From: Prochlorococcus_E sp000760215
GTDB lineage: Bacteria; Cyanobacteriota; Cyanobacteriia; PCC-6307; Cyanobiaceae
Length of the DNA stretch: 64,000 nucleotides
Assembly: GCF_047303175.1 (NCBI RefSeq)
Contig: NZ_CP138945.1
Direction: 5' to 3' (one strand)
This document shows positions 62,574 to 64,000 of the stretch, piece after piece (position 1 is the stretch's first letter; every line of letters begins with the position of its first letter). A program made the position numbers and the translations under genes. Under the pieces are notes generated by a model. That model ran no database searches and was not told where the DNA came from. It was given only the letters and a program-made list of their open reading frames with translations.

Positions 62574-63506
62574 TCATTCATCTTGTAAGCTAACCTCAAC
62601 CAAGCCATTTTGGATCCCTGTTTTTCGAAGCTTCCTGAGAGCTCTGTGAACTACTTGTCTGCAATATTCCCTGCTACATTTCATATGTTGTGCTACTTCT
62701 GCAAGAGTTCTCCATTTATTTGTTCCATCAAGTCCAAAACGTAAGCTAACAATTGTTCTCTCTTTATTAGTTAGATTTGCTTCTCTAAGTAATGACCATG
62801 CTGAGTCATTGCGTTCAGCCAACTCTGCAAGTTCCATTGGAGGCGCTTCTTCGCTTGGCAAGATATCCCCTAACTCTGAAGGTTCTGATTTGGATTGTAT
62901 TGCTCCTTGCAGGCTTACAGTGATACTTCTAAGTTCACATTCAAGTAGTTCACCTAAATCTTCTTGAGAGATGTTTAACTTATTTGCCAATTGTTCTAAA
63001 GAGGGTGTGCTACCACTTTCTTGCATTAATTGTGATTTTGCGGATCTAAGCTTTGTTAATTTCTCATTTATATTTACAGGGATTCTAATAGTTCGACTTT
63101 GTGTTGATAAGGCTCTGTTTAGCCCTTGCCTAATCCACCAGTATGCATAAGTAGAGAAACGATGTCCTCTCTTGGGATCATATTTCTCTACTGCTCGTGT
63201 TAATCCTAGTGTTCCTTCTTGAATGAGATCTAGTAGTTCAAGCCCTTTCCCTTGATATTTCTTAGCTAAATTAACTACTAGTCTGAGGTTTGCCGTAATC
63301 ATATGGTTTTTAGCTTTTTCACCTTCTTGGATTGCTTTTTTCTCAGATTCGGTGAAATTCTGGTTATTTGTATTTTGGGTTGATGTTTTGCTTCTTTCCA
63401 TTAGAGATACCATTGCTTGTACCTTTCTCCCCATGGTGAGCTCTTCTTCTGGTGTAAGTAGTGGGTGACGCCCTATCTCCCCAAGAAAATCACTTAAAGA
63501 ACTCAC
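62574..63506 (-). CDS. Group 2 RNA polymerase sigma factor
   Basis: A 310-aa sigma-70 family protein without the long region 1.1 of principal sigma. Region 1.2 is at EIGRHPLLTPEEELTMG. Region 2 contains LLDLIQEGTLGLTRAVEKY and YAYWWIRQGLNRAL (melting and -10 recognition), region 3 follows at about 150-210, and region 4.2 is an HTH with HMKCSREYCRQVVHRALRKL for the -35 box. GTG start. Group 2 factors in Prochlorococcus mediate light/diel and nutrient responses; the specific regulon is unknown. Confidence 0.93.
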   Translation of the reverse strand: MSSLSDFLGEIGRHPLLTPEEELTMGRKVQAMVSLMERSKTSTQNTNNQNFTESEKKAIQEGEKAKNHMITANLRLVVNLAKKYQGKGLELLDLIQEGTLGLTRAVEKYDPKRGHRFSTYAYWWIRQGLNRALSTQSRTIRIPVNINEKLTKLRSAKSQLMQESGSTPSLEQLANKLNISQEDLGELLECELRSITVSLQGAIQSKSEPSELGDILPSEEAPPMELAELAERNDSAWSLLREANLTNKERTIVSLRFGLDGTNKWRTLAEVAQHMKCSREYCRQVVHRALRKLRKTGIQNGLVEVSLQDE

Positions 63507-63730
63507 GATTTAAAACTCCTTATCATTTATGTGAAATCAGTTTGAAATTTGAAAGTATTAACTTTCGATTAATGCAGCCAAGATTCTTGATTTCATTTTA
63601 GATTGTAAATAGTGTATTTATTCTGAATATTTCTCAATATCTAGCCACTTTTTTATGCAAGTTATTACAGAAATGACATCTTTCTTCTCCGCCTATCTCG
63701 TAGTATTTATGAAATACGCTCGTAAACACT

Positions 63731-64000
63731 TTGATTGACAAATCGATTCTGAATAGTGCACTAGTTGCATACTTGCATTATTTATGCATTATTCTCTGTT
63801 TTGGTGCTTTGCTTTTTGAGAGATTACGTTTAAAAGTTGATCTGAATAGAGAAGAAGCTATATCCATAATTTTGGCAGATATTATTTATGGGCTGGCTGG
63901 GGTTATGCTTATAGTGACAGGCATTCTTAGGGTTAAATTTTTTGGACAAGGGCCAGAGTTTTATACTGAAAATCCCTTGTTTTGGTTCAAAATAGCTTCT
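63731..64000 (+). CDS. DUF2214-like membrane protein (partial, runs off the right edge)
   Basis: Open to the end of the window, 90 codons. Translation from the TTG reads SALVAYLHYLCIILCFGALL, then ERLRLKVDLNREEAISIILA, then YGLAGVMLIVTGILRVKFFG. The pattern of helices and the LHYL, ERL and VTG-x-LR motifs match DUF2214 predicted membrane proteins. An in-frame stop at 63710 limits the start to TTG (63731) or a rarer codon; no ATG is available. Function unknown. Confidence 0.75.
   Translation, partial: MIDKSILNSALVAYLHYLCIILCFGALLFERLRLKVDLNREEAISIILADIIYGLAGVMLIVTGILRVKFFGQGPEFYTENPLFWFKIAS

Overview
The window is a piece of a marine picocyanobacterial chromosome, almost certainly Prochlorococcus. 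Supporting features are the AT-rich sequence (35-40% GC by eye), very tight gene packing with convergent overlaps, and a proteobacterial-type alpha-carboxysome operon with form IA Rubisco. Both light-dependent and dark-operative protochlorophyllide reductases are present, along with the ado/aar alkane pair, psaM, ndhL and a ferrochelatase with a chlorophyll-binding tail. The genes csoS1E and acRAF beside the carboxysome operon and the overall order suggest a low-light clade (SS120/MIT9211-like). That last placement is inference. There are no CRISPR arrays, insertion sequences, rRNA genes or clear genomic island.

Layout. 0-8 kb: a hypothetical HTH-like protein, pyrophosphatase, an Spx/ArsC-like protein, a large unrecognised membrane protein, signal peptidase I, a dihydroorotase-like protein, a tandem histidine phosphatase and a CPBP membrane protease. 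8-19 kb: an FtsL-like small protein with ftsI, transaldolase, pyrH-frr-geranylgeranyl reductase-like, cobO, a tyrosine recombinase divergent from hemH, and ilvB. 19-30 kb: an SNase-like secreted protein, pgeF-like, a Tab2-like protein coupled to a ribosomal S1 homologue, a creatininase-like protein, the ado-aar-accA-SDR cluster, trpF, an M50 protease homologue and lplA. 30-36 kb: photosynthesis block with psaM, por and chlNBL. 36-46 kb: csoS1D, rdgB, then csoS1-cbbL-cbbS-csoS2-csoSCA-csoS4A-csoS4B-csoS1E-acRAF. 46-57 kb: ridA, gloB, hisG, an ABC exporter, a GNAT, two glycosyltransferase-like genes, dnaA, a GST-like protein, gor and a Ca/Na antiporter. 57-64 kb: pyrC, tRNA-Leu(UAA), ndhL-DUF3007-trpA, an AbrB-like regulator, YciI-like, cytochrome c6-like, two small conserved proteins, a group 2 sigma factor and a partial DUF2214 membrane protein at the right edge.

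How it works together. The carboxysome operon encodes shell (CsoS1, CsoS1E, CsoS4A/B, CsoS1D), scaffold (CsoS2), carbonic anhydrase (CsoSCA), Rubisco and its assembly factor: a near-complete CO2-fixing organelle. The chl/por/hemH/psaM/ndhL genes serve tetrapyrrole synthesis and photosynthetic electron transport.

The most interesting observations are: an M50 (site-2) protease homologue whose HExxH motif reads RELGH; a pyrophosphatase whose DGDPLD signature reads DGAPLD; a dihydroorotase-like protein lacking the HxH metal site although a normal pyrC is also present; strong hairpins with mutually exclusive pairing between cbbS and csoS2; a palindrome and a 16-nt direct repeat upstream of csoS1; a CsoS2 repeat without its cysteines; a shell protein with a long disordered N-terminus; and a membrane protein with voltage-sensor-like segments. 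No wholly new multi-gene system is evident.
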